This document shows positions 1 to 9,646 of a DNA stretch of 64,000 nucleotides, in pieces. The stretch is from an uncultured Eubacteriales bacterium (GTDB lineage Bacteria > Bacillota > Clostridia > Lachnospirales > Lachnospiraceae). Where the stretch lies: contig OMZX01000004.1 in the NCBI GenBank assembly GCA_900315665.1, positions 24,594 to 88,593 of the forward strand, in the 5' to 3' direction. Each line of letters opens with the position of its first letter. Position 1 is the first letter of the stretch. The notes under the pieces were generated by a model that was given only the letters and a program-made list of their open reading frames with translations, had not been told where the DNA came from and searched no databases. A program made the position numbers and the translations under genes.

Positions 1-1787
1 GTCGGATCCTTGATGCCGGCCTTCGAGCGCTGGATGGCTTCGACGACTTTCTCGACTGCCTCATCCTGTCCGATGAGACGCTTATGAATTTCATCATCAA
101 GATGCAGCACCTTCGACCGCTCGGATTCATTTAATTTCGTCACCGGAATACCGGTCCAGCGGCTCACGATCTTACCGATGTCATCCTCGGTCACCGTCTC
201 CTGAAGAAGCGATTTATCCTCACCGTGGACATTTTTATCCATCTCGGCCAGCTGCTTTTCCACTTCAGGCAGCTCGCCATAATTAATCCTCGAGGCCGTC
301 TCGAGATCGCCCTTCTGTTGCGCAATCTCAAGGTCAGCCCGCAGCTTATCTCTCTTCTCACGAAGCGCCTGCAGGTTCGTGGCGGAATTCTTCTCATTCT
401 CCCACTGCGCCTTCTTCGCCGCAAACTGGTCGCTAAGCTCCGCAAGCTCCTTCTCGATCTCTGAAAGCCGCTGCTTCGAAAGCTGATCATCCTCCTTCTT
501 AAGAGAGATCTGCTCCATCTTAAGCTGCGTGATCTTCGACTGCATCTCCGCCATATCCTCCGGCATCGACTCCATCTGCGTCTTCACCATCGCACAGGCC
601 TCATCGACGAGGTCAATGGCCTTATCCGGCAGGAAACGATCTGAGATATACCGGTTCGACAGCACAGCCGCCTGAACAAGAGCATTGTCCGTAATGCTTA
701 CACCATGGTATTTCTCGTAGCTTTCCTTGATACCGCGTAGGATATAAATGGTATCCTCCACGGACGGCTGGTCAATCATGACCGGCTGGAAACGACGCTC
801 GAGCGCTGCATCCTTCTCGATATATTTATGATATTCGTTCAGTGTCGTCGCACCGATGCAGTGAAGCTCACCGCGCGCCAGCATTGGCTTAAGGATATTG
901 CCGGCATCCATCGAACCCTCGGAGGCGCCGGCCCCGACGATCGTATGAAGCTCATCGATAAACATGAGGATCCGGCCCTCAGATTTCTTCACTTCATCAA
1001 GTACTGCCTTCAGCCTTTCCTCGAACTCACCCCGGTACTTCGCGCCGGCGATGAGTGAGCCCATGTTGAGTGCAAAGATCTTCTTATCCTTGAGAGACTC
1101 CGGCACCTCGCCCTTTGCAATTCGTTGCGCAAGCCCCTCGACGACGGCTGTCTTGCCGACGCCCGGTTCACCGATGAGCACCGGGTTGTTCTTGGTCTTC
1201 CGGCTTAAAATCCGGATGATATTCCGGATCTCGTCATCACGCCCGATGATCGGATCAAGCTTCTGCTGACGTGCGCGCTCAACCATCTCATAGCCATATT
1301 TGTTCAGCGTGTCATAGGTGTCCTCCGGGTTATCGGACATAACGCGCTGGTTGCCCCGGACCTCGGAAAGAACCTTCAAGAAGCCATCCTTCGTGATGTG
1401 ATAGCGGTCAAAGAGGTCCTTCAATGTATGATCAGCTTCCTTCATGAGAGAAAGGAAGATATGCTCAACGGAAACATATTCATCTCCCATCGCCTTCGCG
1501 TGGTTCTCAGCATTGACGAGTGCCTTGTTCGCGTTCTGCGAGAAGTACATCTGGCCGCTTCCCGATACCTTCGGAAGCTTCCCGAGTTCCACCTCGACAT
1601 CCGCCTTAAACTGATCAAACGGCACGCCCATCTTCTTTAAAAGCTGTGCGATCAGTGATTCATCGATCGTAATCAGACTATAGAGAAGATGCACCTGTTC
1701 AATATATTGATTACCGTACTCTGTCGCAATATCCTGACAGTGGTTCACGGCTTCGATGGACTTCTGTGTGAATTTATTGATATTCAT
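1..1787 (-). CDS. clpB: ATP-dependent chaperone ClpB, 3' end cut by window edge
   Basis: Hsp100 disaggregase that pulls polypeptides out of aggregates together with DnaK in the cytoplasm. The visible 595 residues begin [14 protein letters not shown] and hold the Clp-N repeat domain (about 1-145), the first AAA+ module with Walker A GEPGVGKT near residue 205 and Walker B with FIDELHT, and the coiled-coil middle domain (about 400-520). The reading frame runs off base 1 just after [19 protein letters not shown], immediately before the second ATPase module, so the gene is truncated by the window and not visibly broken. The start ATG (1785-1787) is preceded by a GGGAGG ribosome site. A CIRCE operator lies about 125 bases upstream, so HrcA-controlled heat-shock expression is expected. 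Confidence 0.97.
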   Translation of the reverse strand, partial: MNINKFTQKSIEAVNHCQDIATEYGNQYIEQVHLLYSLITIDESLIAQLLKKMGVPFDQFKADVEVELGKLPKVSGSGQMYFSQNANKALVNAENHAKAMGDEYVSVEHIFLSLMKEADHTLKDLFDRYHITKDGFLKVLSEVRGNQRVMSDNPEDTYDTLNKYGYEMVERARQQKLDPIIGRDDEIRNIIRILSRKTKNNPVLIGEPGVGKTAVVEGLAQRIAKGEVPESLKDKKIFALNMGSLIAGAKYRGEFEERLKAVLDEVKKSEGRILMFIDELHTIVGAGASEGSMDAGNILKPMLARGELHCIGATTLNEYHKYIEKDAALERRFQPVMIDQPSVEDTIYILRGIKESYEKYHGVSITDNALVQAAVLSNRYISDRFLPDKAIDLVDEACAMVKTQMESMPEDMAEMQSKITQLKMEQISLKKEDDQLSKQRLSEIEKELAELSDQFAAKKAQWENEKNSATNLQALREKRDKLRADLEIAQQKGDLETASRINYGELPEVEKQLAEMDKNVHGEDKSLLQETVTEDDIGKIVSRWTGIPVTKLNESERSKVLHLDDEIHKRLIGQDEAVEKVVEAIQRSKAGIKDP

Positions 1788-1910
1788 ACCATGCCTCCCT
1801 TCGGTTGATACGAAATGTTCTTCATGCTAATGCTTACATCCGGATGCTTCCTTCTGCCGACTATCGGAGGGAAGTCTCCTTCTTTACACAAGATACTCTA
1901 GCACGTATTG

Positions 1911-1937
1911 TTAGCACTTGCAAGTGTCGAGTGCTAA
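1911..1937 (-). promoter_or_regulatory. CIRCE operator (HrcA binding site) of clpB
   Basis: The sequence is TTAGCACTT, nine bases, GAGTGCTAA: the CIRCE inverted repeat with one mismatch in one arm. On the minus strand a TATAAA-like -10 element lies immediately upstream of it, which fits repression by HrcA at the clpB promoter. CIRCE is normally found before groESL and hrcA-grpE-dnaK; its presence here puts clpB in the same regulon. Confidence 0.93.
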
Positions 1938-2219
1938 TTTTATAGAATTTTTAGTTTTGAAATAAATTCAATTCGGTTTTTAGGAAGCAGGCGGATTTTA
2001 ACCCCTGCTTATTTTAGTGAACGTCAGTTCTATGCAATTCCTACGAGCTTTCCGCTTTTCTCACTTTTTTCTCCCGGGAAAGCGCTTTATGGAAGCATTT
2101 CTACTACGTTTTTCTGCTGCGTTTCCGATTTCGTATAGTCTAAAAAAGGATATTGTCCGATTTTAGACTCTATTGCTTTTTCGTTTTCTCCTGTATAGTG
2201 CACTCATCACGGAGGTCAC
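1938..2219. other. Divergent intergenic region clpB / tad cluster
   Basis: No gene is visible. The clpB core promoter lies next to the CIRCE element at the left end. At the right end a TATAGT (about 2196-2201) stands 20 bases before the GGAGG and ATG of the first tad gene and may be its -10 element; the -35 match is poor. The middle is AT-rich with no obvious repeat. Confidence 0.4.
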
Positions 2220-2684
2220 ATGACAGAAAAACACCTGATCCTATTGCAAATTCTCTTTATCTCAGCGGTGACCGATCATCGCCAAAGGACAATCCCGAAC
2301 GAGCTCATCATCTTTTACTTCATCTGGGGATTGCTTCTCGGAGGTGAATACGGAGTATGGCATATCATCCCATACGTATGCCGGTTCTTTATTCCTCTCC
2401 TTCTGCTGGGGCCCGTGTTCTTCCATTATCATGCAGGTGCAGGAGATATCAAGCTGATCTCACTGATCCTTGCATGGGAAGGAATCCTGGAGGGTGCGGA
2501 GCTGCTCTTCCCCGGCATGCTCCTTTCCCTTCTCCTGATCAGCGTAGCTTCCCTTGGGAAACAGCGGAACCTAAGATTCATCCCGGAAAAGACGACTCTC
2601 CCCATGGCTGTTCCCATTTTCCTCGGTGCAACTCCGGGGCTGATCATAAAAGCAATGGAGGCAACGCTTCCAATTTCCCTATAA
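2220..2684 (+). CDS. A24 family prepilin peptidase (TadV/CpaA-like), first copy
   Basis: Integral-membrane aspartyl peptidase that would cut the leader from Flp-type prepilins at the inner face of the membrane. It has 154 residues, the size of the short CpaA/TadV group that lacks the N-terminal methylase domain. The two catalytic aspartates are in SAVTDHRQRTIPN (Asp19) and in the diagnostic GAGDIKL (Asp76). Hydrophobic segments cover most of the remainder. The ATG follows GGAGGTCAC. It opens a run of co-directional tad genes and is followed 88 bases later by the TadZ-like ATPase. A second peptidase of the same family lies at 10549, which is unusual inside one cluster. Confidence 0.9.
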   Translation: MTEKHLILLQILFISAVTDHRQRTIPNELIIFYFIWGLLLGGEYGVWHIIPYVCRFFIPLLLLGPVFFHYHAGAGDIKLISLILAWEGILEGAELLFPGMLLSLLLISVASLGKQRNLRFIPEKTTLPMAVPIFLGATPGLIIKAMEATLPISL

Positions 2685-2772
2685 ACCCGGGCGGACAAAT
2701 CAAGAACCGGTTTCATCCTGGTCTACAGGTCCGTCGAAAGCGCAGTACATGACGTCATTAAGGAGGTCACAC

Positions 2773-3765
2773 ATGGAACAAATACTCGCCGTTCTCGGCA
2801 GAGACAAGGCTTATGCCGACAGATTGTCCCGCTTCATCACGAGTAAGCCGGAAACACCCTTCACCGTATATACCTTTGATGATAAGGAGAAGCTGGAGCG
2901 TTTCTCGGCGGAAAATACGGTTGATTTTCTCCTCATGGAAGGTACTTCTGATGAGAAGCTTCCGGGACTTCCGGATAATCGTGTGCTGCATCTCTCGGAC
3001 AAGCCGGACCGAGGCAGTAATAGTATCTATAAATTTCAATCCGGCGACAGAATCTTAAAAGAAATTCTCACCTGCTATGAAAAGAACCGGCCGGCTGTAT
3101 CTGATGATACAGTTTCCCGCCTCTATATGGTTTTCAGTCCGATCGGGCGCTCCGGTAAGACCTCCTTTGCCCTTGCACTGGCAAAGGCGCTTCGGAACGA
3201 AGGAAAGATTCTCTATGTCTCTTATGAGGAGATGCCGGGACTTCCGCAATCGATCCGTGAGACCGCAAAGCGCGGACTCTCCGAAGCCTTCTTCTACTTT
3301 AAGGAGAAGAGTCTTACGAGAGAGGTGCTCCGGGAGCTTGTCTTTCAGCATGACGGGGTTTTCTATCTGAATCCCATCTCTCTGCCGGAGGACATCTCTG
3401 TTCTGTCGGAGAAGGAGCTAAGGGATTTTACCAGTACGCTCCTCCGGCTCTCGGAGCAGGATGCGATCGTCCTTGATCTTGACAGCATCGTAAGCCGCTT
3501 TGGCTCTATCCTGCCGCTTGCCGACTGGATCTTCATGCCGGTGTCGGAAAACAGACAGGATCTTCAAAAGCTCGATACCTTTGACCGGTATCTTCATATG
3601 AATCAGTATCAGTCTGCAGCGGAAAAAATCGTCAAGCTTCTGCTGCCGAAGGCGCCCGATGGAGGCATTGACAATGGATCCTTTCAGCTTCTGGATGCGT
3701 CGCCGCTTGGAACCTATGCTGAGGCTGTCGTACGTAACTATATTCTACGGAGGCCGAATCGATGA
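2773..3765 (+). CDS. TadZ/CpaE-like ATPase of the tad pilus
   Basis: Probable MinD/ParA-like ATPase that places the tad secretion machine in the cell. It has 330 residues from the preferred ATG, which follows AGGAGG at 2761-2766; an upstream in-frame ATG at 2749 has no ribosome site. The first 110 residues resemble a degenerate receiver domain. A P-loop IGRSGKTS at 124-131 replaces the usual KGGxGKT of ParA proteins, and a Walker-B-like VLDLDS follows. The last bases overlap the start of the CpaF gene (ATGA), so the two are translationally coupled. The family assignment rests on P-loop and position rather than strong similarity. Confidence 0.8.
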   Translation: MEQILAVLGRDKAYADRLSRFITSKPETPFTVYTFDDKEKLERFSAENTVDFLLMEGTSDEKLPGLPDNRVLHLSDKPDRGSNSIYKFQSGDRILKEILTCYEKNRPAVSDDTVSRLYMVFSPIGRSGKTSFALALAKALRNEGKILYVSYEEMPGLPQSIRETAKRGLSEAFFYFKEKSLTREVLRELVFQHDGVFYLNPISLPEDISVLSEKELRDFTSTLLRLSEQDAIVLDLDSIVSRFGSILPLADWIFMPVSENRQDLQKLDTFDRYLHMNQYQSAAEKIVKLLLPKAPDGGIDNGSFQLLDASPLGTYAEAVVRNYILRRPNR

Positions 3766-4940
3766 GCGCACAGCTTCTGGAACTTAAAAAGAATCTGAAA
3801 GCAGAGATTGCTGCTTCGCTAAACCGGGAAGGAGAGCTTAGCGATGCCGCTTTATACCAGACGATTGATGAGAAGCTTCTTTCTCGGGATGACCTTTCTC
3901 TCAAGAACAAGCTGTATCTTCGCAATGCAGTATTTAACAGCTTCAGGCGGCTCGATGTCCTGCAGGAGCTTCTCGATAATCCAGCCATTACAGAAATCAT
4001 GATCAACTCGGACAAGGAAATCTTCGTCGAGGCAGGCGGACGGATGCAGCGCTGGGACAAGCAGTTTGAGTCAGGTGACCAGCTCGAGGAAATTATCAAT
4101 ATGATCGTGAGCCGTATCAACAGAGTTGTGAACACATCAAGCCCGATCGTGGATGCCCGTCTCGAGGACGGTTCCCGTGTACATGTCGTGCTTCCGCCTA
4201 TCGCACTAAAGGGACCGACCATGACGATCCGTAAATTCCCGGAGCCGATCACGATGGACAAGCTCATCCGGTTCGGATCGCTTTCGGAGGAGGCGGCAGT
4301 CTTTCTACAGGGTCTGGTACGGGCCGGGTATAACATCTTTATTTCAGGCGGGACAAACAGTGGAAAAACTACCTTCCTCAACGCTTTATCGCAATATATC
4401 CCATCGGACGAGCGGGTCATCACGATCGAGGACTCCGCGGAGCTTCAGATTCGAAATGTACCAAATCTCGTCTCCATGGAAACACGTAATGAAAACGCAG
4501 AGGGTGAAGGCCGCATCAGTATGGCGGATCTTATCAAGGCCTCCCTCCGTATGTCCCCGAACCGGATCGTGGTCGGCGAGGTCCGTGGCGCTGAAGCACT
4601 CGACATGTTAAATGCGATGAACACTGGTCATGACGGGTCTCTATCGACAGGGCATGCGAACTCGACGAAGGATATGCTTCGACGTCTTGAGATCATGGTT
4701 CTGTCTGGCGCAGGCGGGCTGCCGCTTCCGGCAATCCGGGGCATGATCGGCTCCGCCATCGAAATCGTCATTCATCTCGGCCGTACCAGAGATAAGGCAC
4801 GGCGGGTTTTAGAAATATCGGAGGTAACAGGTATTGAAAACGGCGAAATTACACTTAACACCCTCTATCAGTTTGATGGAACAGCTCTTCAAAAAAGAAA
4901 CGAGCTCCGGAACCAGAGTAAGCTCCGGGATCGACTATAA
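3762..4940 (+). CDS. cpaF: CpaF/TadA family secretion motor ATPase
   Basis: Hexameric type II/IV secretion ATPase that powers assembly of the Flp pilus at the cytoplasmic face of the membrane. The 392 residues show the full order of the family: N-terminal linker, a domain with NPAITEIMINS, Walker A GGTNSGKTT (about 196-204), the Asp box ITIEDSAELQI, Walker B RIVVGEVRGAEAL, and the His box STGHANS. The length is normal. The gene overlaps its upstream neighbour by four bases, and the TadB frame probably begins inside its 3' end. Confidence 0.96.
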   Translation: MSAQLLELKKNLKAEIAASLNREGELSDAALYQTIDEKLLSRDDLSLKNKLYLRNAVFNSFRRLDVLQELLDNPAITEIMINSDKEIFVEAGGRMQRWDKQFESGDQLEEIINMIVSRINRVVNTSSPIVDARLEDGSRVHVVLPPIALKGPTMTIRKFPEPITMDKLIRFGSLSEEAAVFLQGLVRAGYNIFISGGTNSGKTTFLNALSQYIPSDERVITIEDSAELQIRNVPNLVSMETRNENAEGEGRISMADLIKASLRMSPNRIVVGEVRGAEALDMLNAMNTGHDGSLSTGHANSTKDMLRRLEIMVLSGAGGLPLPAIRGMIGSAIEIVIHLGRTRDKARRVLEISEVTGIENGEITLNTLYQFDGTALQKRNELRNQSKLRDRL

Positions 4941-5667
4941 TCATTACCGTCTGACACCAACTGATTTTATCCGTGAGCTTTCCTTTGCTGTGATGATGGA
5001 TGCTCTCGTGTCTTATACATTCTATCAGAGTAAGCTTGTCTTCCTTTTGTTTTTACCTGTGTGTCTTGGCTTTCCCTTTTTCAGGCGAAAGGCACTCTGT
5101 GAGAAGCGCCGGCATCAGCTGCTCCTTGAGTTTAAGGAGTCACTCTCCATTCTCTCTTCCTTTCTTTCTGCCGGCTATTCCACAGAGAATGCTTTTCGGG
5201 CTTCAATTCCTGAGCTTCGCTCCCTGTTCTCAGATAAAGCGATGATCGTTCAGGAATTTGAAGCCATAGCACACGGACTAAGGCTAAATCGAACGATCGA
5301 GGAACTGCTCTCGGATTTTGCCTACCGCTCCGGTCTTGATGATATCGCAAATTTTGCGGAGATCTTCACCGTCGCAAAAAATTCCGGCGGCCGGCTCGTC
5401 CAGATCATCCAGCACACGGCTGGTGTAATCCGGGACAAGGTACAGATTCACGAGGATATTCTGACCATGAACGCCTCGAAGCGTTATGAGCAGAAGGTCA
5501 TGAATATGATTCCCTTCGGCATCATTCTGTATATGAATTTTTCTTCCCCTGAATTTTTAAGCACACTCTATACGACTCTTCTCGGACGGATCACGATGAC
5601 CGGTTGTCTCGCCGTATACATCCTTGCGATCTATCTTGCCGAGCGGATCATGCGAATCGAGGTATAG
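4834..5667 (+). CDS. tadB: TadB-like inner-membrane platform protein (T2SS F family)
   Basis: One of two GspF-type membrane proteins expected to form the platform on which the CpaF motor acts. Of 277 residues, positions 55-80 are hydrophobic, then comes the cytoplasmic four-helix GspF domain with the recurring SILSSFLSAGYSTENAF segment, and the protein ends with two membrane segments. The start is uncertain: the TTG at 4834 has a GGAGG nine bases before it but lies 107 bases inside cpaF; ATG 4879 has no ribosome site. Related proteins begin near the DYNHY motif at about residue 34, so the real N-terminus may be shorter. The next gene starts five bases after the stop. Confidence 0.88.
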   Translation: MKTAKLHLTPSISLMEQLFKKETSSGTRVSSGIDYNHYRLTPTDFIRELSFAVMMDALVSYTFYQSKLVFLLFLPVCLGFPFFRRKALCEKRRHQLLLEFKESLSILSSFLSAGYSTENAFRASIPELRSLFSDKAMIVQEFEAIAHGLRLNRTIEELLSDFAYRSGLDDIANFAEIFTVAKNSGGRLVQIIQHTAGVIRDKVQIHEDILTMNASKRYEQKVMNMIPFGIILYMNFSSPEFLSTLYTTLLGRITMTGCLAVYILAIYLAERIMRIEV

Positions 5668-5671
5668 CACT

Positions 5672-7054
5672 ATGAAGGAAGCATTGGCACACCTTCTTTA
5701 TACAATCAGGGACAGGACAAAGGCTGTACCCAAAAAGATACTGAAGGAACAGATTTTTTGTCTTGCAGCCGCACTTTTTCTTACAGTCATTACCTATCTC
5801 TCCGCCATGAACAGCTCAAATCTCATCGGTGGCGTTCACCTCCTCCGGGACAGACACGGAGGGCTTAAAAAGGATTACGAAATTTCTGTCTCTGGCCTGT
5901 CTGACCAGGAGATACCTCTCAATATCACGGTGAGCCCGATCCGTTACACGAAAGAAGAGGCGGACCAGGTCTTCGCTGATATTCTTGAAAACATCGAGGG
6001 ATTGATCACGACAGAGAACCAGAGTCTTGCCAGCCTTTCCTCGGATCTTAATCTGCCTGCCTCTCTCCCGGACAAGGGCGTAAGACTTAGCTGGGATTAT
6101 TATCCAGATATGGATCCAATGAAATCCGGTGAGGTAACAACAACCGAAAATATGAACTATCGACTGAAATACAGTGATCTCATTGATGAAAGCGGTAAGC
6201 TCGATAACGAGGACCTGGATCCGGATACGGTGGTGACCGGCTACCTTAGTCTCATCCTGTCAACAGATATCGTGCCGGAGGATCCTGAGTCACTCGATAT
6301 TTCTTATCATTCGGAGCCCTACAAAATCTATGTCAATGTCGTCGGCCGGGACCTGACCGAGGAAGAACGGCTGCTCCGGTCGCTGAAGAACATGATTCTC
6401 GAAAATGACCAGTCCGATATTCACACAGACCGGATCACGTTGCCGGATGAAATCGAAGGGAAGCGGATTTCCTACCGGGAGTCAATGGACAGAACCTATC
6501 TCATCTTCCCGCTTCTCGGTATCGTCGCAGCCGCAGCACTCTATCTCCGGCAGGGTGCCGAACTTAAAAAAGAGCAAAAGCTAAAAAACGACCAGCTCAT
6601 GCTTGATTATTCGGAGCTTGTTTCGAAGCTGATGGTCTATATCGGCGCCGGACTGACCATAAAAAATGCCTTTGAAAAAATATCCGAGCATTATGACAGT
6701 CTAATTCACCGTGGGATCCTGAAGGAGCGGCCGCTGGCAGTCGAGCTTCGCACCATGCATAACCAATTCCGGCGCAATATGGCTGAATCGGATGTTTATA
6801 ACGATTTCAGCCGCAGGATCAATCTGAAGCCTTATTCAAAGCTCGTCAGTCTCATAGAGCAGAACAGGAAAAACGGCACCAAAAATCTCCGGGTACTTCT
6901 CGAACTCGAGATGAATCAAGCCTTTGAGGATCGGAAAACGACCGCCCGCCGTCTCGGCGAGGAGGCTGGCACGAAGCTTCTGCTTCCACTCTTTATGTTA
7001 CTCGGCATCGTCATGGCCATCGTCATCGTACCAGCGCTCACGACCTTGTCATAA
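5672..7054 (+). CDS. tadC: TadC-like membrane protein with large extracytoplasmic domain
   Basis: Second GspF-family platform protein. It has 461 residues from the ATG at 5672, close behind the tadB stop. A first membrane segment at about 26-44 is followed by roughly 240 residues predicted outside the membrane, which contain repeated acidic loops and no cysteine. A second membrane segment (TYLIFPLLGIVAAAALYL) precedes the cytoplasmic GspF domain with KLMVYIGAGLTIKNAFEKI, and a last hydrophobic helix ends the protein. The long external insertion makes it about 170 residues longer than tadB. Confidence 0.88.
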   Translation: MKEALAHLLYTIRDRTKAVPKKILKEQIFCLAAALFLTVITYLSAMNSSNLIGGVHLLRDRHGGLKKDYEISVSGLSDQEIPLNITVSPIRYTKEEADQVFADILENIEGLITTENQSLASLSSDLNLPASLPDKGVRLSWDYYPDMDPMKSGEVTTTENMNYRLKYSDLIDESGKLDNEDLDPDTVVTGYLSLILSTDIVPEDPESLDISYHSEPYKIYVNVVGRDLTEEERLLRSLKNMILENDQSDIHTDRITLPDEIEGKRISYRESMDRTYLIFPLLGIVAAAALYLRQGAELKKEQKLKNDQLMLDYSELVSKLMVYIGAGLTIKNAFEKISEHYDSLIHRGILKERPLAVELRTMHNQFRRNMAESDVYNDFSRRINLKPYSKLVSLIEQNRKNGTKNLRVLLELEMNQAFEDRKTTARRLGEEAGTKLLLPLFMLLGIVMAIVIVPALTTLS

Positions 7055-7168
7055 AATCCCGCTGAAATCTTCTGTAAGAACACCATGCAATAAAATAAAA
7101 CATTGTGATCAGAAGGGCAGCGGACTACAAACTTTTTCACATTCACCATTCAAGTAAAGGAGAAAAAA

Positions 7169-7516
7169 ATGAACACATTCGTACAGCACATCCATTCCAT
7201 CGCACAGAGCATCCGGGATTTCTTTGATGATTCTTCTGATGATTTTTCCGGCGGCGCCTGCCAGCTTGTGGGGGCAAATCCTCTCCCCTGGCAGCCACTG
7301 AAGGATTCACCGCTTTCCCCTAAGAATCTTTATCTTCACCGCTATGCGCTTCCGCAATACCTCGTCGCGAACCAGTCAGGTATGGGTACCATCGAGGTCG
7401 TCCTGATTCTAGTCGTGCTGATCGCACTGGTCCTTGTCTTTAAGGATAATATCACTAAGCTTCTGGATACGATTCTTGGCGAAATCAACACCAATGCCGC
7501 AAAAGTATGGAACTAA
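7169..7516 (+). CDS. Flp-type pilin with unusually long leader
   Basis: Structural subunit of the tad pilus. The C-terminal part has the Flp pattern: Gly71, then MGTIE with the glutamate at +5, then an unbroken hydrophobic stretch VVLILVVLIALVLVF and a short amphipathic tail. Cleavage by a prepilin peptidase between Gly71 and Met72 would give a 44-residue pilin. The 71-residue part before the cut is odd: class III leaders are normally 10-25 residues. It is acidic early on (DFFDDSSDD) and contains one cysteine. The ATG follows AAAGGAG. The stop overlaps the next start by ten bases. Confidence 0.88.
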   Translation: MNTFVQHIHSIAQSIRDFFDDSSDDFSGGACQLVGANPLPWQPLKDSPLSPKNLYLHRYALPQYLVANQSGMGTIEVVLILVVLIALVLVFKDNITKLLDTILGEINTNAAKVWN

Positions 7517-9543
7517 GAGAACGAAAATCTCTTTCCGGCTCCATCACGGTCTACCTTGCACTCTCCTTCGTACTGATTGCCGCGCTGATTCTCACCATCG
7601 TGGAATCAGCACGGAGCGTCAGTGAACGACTGTATGTACAGGTTGCCCTGGATGCCTCCATGGAAAACCTCTTTTCACAGTATCACAGGCCGCTCTGGGA
7701 GAATTATCGTCTGCTTGGACTTCAGTATCGCACAGACAGTGATCTTAAGAAGGAGCTTTGTGAATTCATAAAGCCCTATCAGAATGCACACAATCTTTTT
7801 CCGATGCAGGTCACGAAGGATCAGGTTTCCTTTTCGGAGCATGTCCACCTGACGGATCGTGATGCCTTTGAAGAATCTGTTCTCGAATATATGAAATATG
7901 GCATGATTGATTCTCTGCTTTCCTTTGGCGGCCGGGATTATGACGAGTCGAGTCTTCTCGAAGAAGCGACGCACATCACGGAGCGGGCATCGGAATCTAA
8001 GGAGATTCGGGAGATTCAAAAGCAATATCAGCTCGATGCAAGCGATCTCGAGGACGTGGAGGATGCTATCGCAAAGATTCATTCTCTCGCAGAAAACGCG
8101 GCTTCTATCCATCAGGACGGTGCTTCCGCTTTGTCGGACTATGATGCATATTCCTTTTATGGGGCTTCAGATCATTTTCAATCTGAGCTAACGAAGCTCA
8201 AGGCGCAGGTTCCGATTTACACAAAGGCTGCTGAAAAGCTTGCCGCAAAGGTGCAGACACTCCGTACGGATTTTTCCGCTCGAAGTGCGACGCTTAGCCC
8301 TGAGGCCTGTGCTGCCATCGAAAGTGAAATCACAGAATACGAGCGCTATATAGATGCCGATGGTCCGATCCGTAAGGAAATCGAAGCCATGCCGGCAAAG
8401 GCCGATACGCTCATCCAGCAGGCGGAAGACATGGAACAGGCGGTTTCGGATTTTGAGGATTGGCTCGAAGAAGCGATTGAGGAAGCCGAGGATGATGAAG
8501 ACGAAGATGACTATGATTTTGATGACGAGATCGAAGATTTCTATGACGATGCCCTGTCTGACTGGAATCATATGTCCCTCATCCATTACAGTGGAACCGT
8601 TTCAACGATCAATAAACAGAACAAACGGCTCCTGGATCAGATTGCCGGCATGACAAACCGGGATATCCTTTCTCTGGTACTCCCGGACCGGGCGGAACTT
8701 CCGTCAAGGGATGCAATTCATAACAGGAAGCCAGGCTTTTCCGCTGATTCCACGGCGCACCCGGCGGAGATTGTTCTCCTGGGGGAATATGCCTTTAAGT
8801 ATTTTAATTATTATCACCTCAAGGAGCTTCGTGAGCAGTCGAAGCCCCCAAGCGGATCCACTGCACTTGAGATGGAATATCTTCTGAACGGAAAGGAAAG
8901 TGATTATGACAATCTTTCCGCCTTCGTTTTAGAGCTGGTTGCCTTTCGTGAGGCCTCTAACCTGATCTATCTCTATATGGATGCACAGAAGCGGACCGAA
9001 GCCATGACCTTTGTTTCAAGCTTCCTCGTGACCGCTGCAAATCCACTGCTTCTTTCCGTACTAACCTTCTTTGTGCTCAGTATCTGGGCACTCGGTCAGG
9101 CTATCATCGATGTCCGGCATCTTCTGGCAAACGAACGGGTGCCGCTCATGCACGACAACACAACCTGGTCCATGAAGGTTTCAGAGCTTCTTGTGCTTGG
9201 CCGCGGCCATATGCCCGATGACAATGCACACGAGCAACGCGGATTATCCTACAGGGATTATCTCCGTGGCTTCCTGATTCTTCTGGGACTTAAGGATCAG
9301 GCGACCGTTAATCGGAGGATGCTGAGCACCATCGAACGAAATCTCAAAAGCATCGGCGAGGAACCGGAAACCGGTTTTTCCCTTGAAAAATGTATCTACA
9401 GCCTGCGCGGCAGTGTGCCTGTCAGCGCCGATCATGTGATGTATCACCTCGGCATCCTGCACATGGTTGCCTCAAATGTACCGGAAAGCCAGTATACCAT
9501 CGCACTTTCATCAGACTATTCCTATCGAAATAAGGTGCAATAG
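7507..9543 (+). CDS. DUF5702 domain tad-cluster protein
   Basis: Membrane-anchored protein of 678 residues. The N-terminus SGSITVYLALSFVLIAALIL has the pseudopilin-like pattern seen in TadE/TadF/TadG proteins, followed by conserved SARSVSERLYVQVALDASM and ENYRLLGLQY that I associate with DUF5702 of Lachnospiraceae. The middle is rich in coiled coil and contains a very acidic stretch (about 320-350, runs of Glu/Asp). Two hydrophobic segments sit at about 500-540. It overlaps the pilin gene by ten bases. The role is unknown; by position it is likely a minor pilus or envelope component. Confidence 0.82.
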   Translation: MELRERKSLSGSITVYLALSFVLIAALILTIVESARSVSERLYVQVALDASMENLFSQYHRPLWENYRLLGLQYRTDSDLKKELCEFIKPYQNAHNLFPMQVTKDQVSFSEHVHLTDRDAFEESVLEYMKYGMIDSLLSFGGRDYDESSLLEEATHITERASESKEIREIQKQYQLDASDLEDVEDAIAKIHSLAENAASIHQDGASALSDYDAYSFYGASDHFQSELTKLKAQVPIYTKAAEKLAAKVQTLRTDFSARSATLSPEACAAIESEITEYERYIDADGPIRKEIEAMPAKADTLIQQAEDMEQAVSDFEDWLEEAIEEAEDDEDEDDYDFDDEIEDFYDDALSDWNHMSLIHYSGTVSTINKQNKRLLDQIAGMTNRDILSLVLPDRAELPSRDAIHNRKPGFSADSTAHPAEIVLLGEYAFKYFNYYHLKELREQSKPPSGSTALEMEYLLNGKESDYDNLSAFVLELVAFREASNLIYLYMDAQKRTEAMTFVSSFLVTAANPLLLSVLTFFVLSIWALGQAIIDVRHLLANERVPLMHDNTTWSMKVSELLVLGRGHMPDDNAHEQRGLSYRDYLRGFLILLGLKDQATVNRRMLSTIERNLKSIGEEPETGFSLEKCIYSLRGSVPVSADHVMYHLGILHMVASNVPESQYTIALSSDYSYRNKVQ

Positions 9544-9646
9544 ATTTCTGATATTTTGATCACAAGATTAAAGGCACTCTGTCCTTTAACCATATATAAC
9601 GAAGACAGTAGCGCGGTTTATCCGCTTACTATTAAGGAAGAACGAC

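Noticed and set aside
8440..8560. Calcium-binding repeat in the acidic stretch of the DUF5702 protein
   Set aside because: It is a plain Glu/Asp run without EF-hand or RTX spacing.
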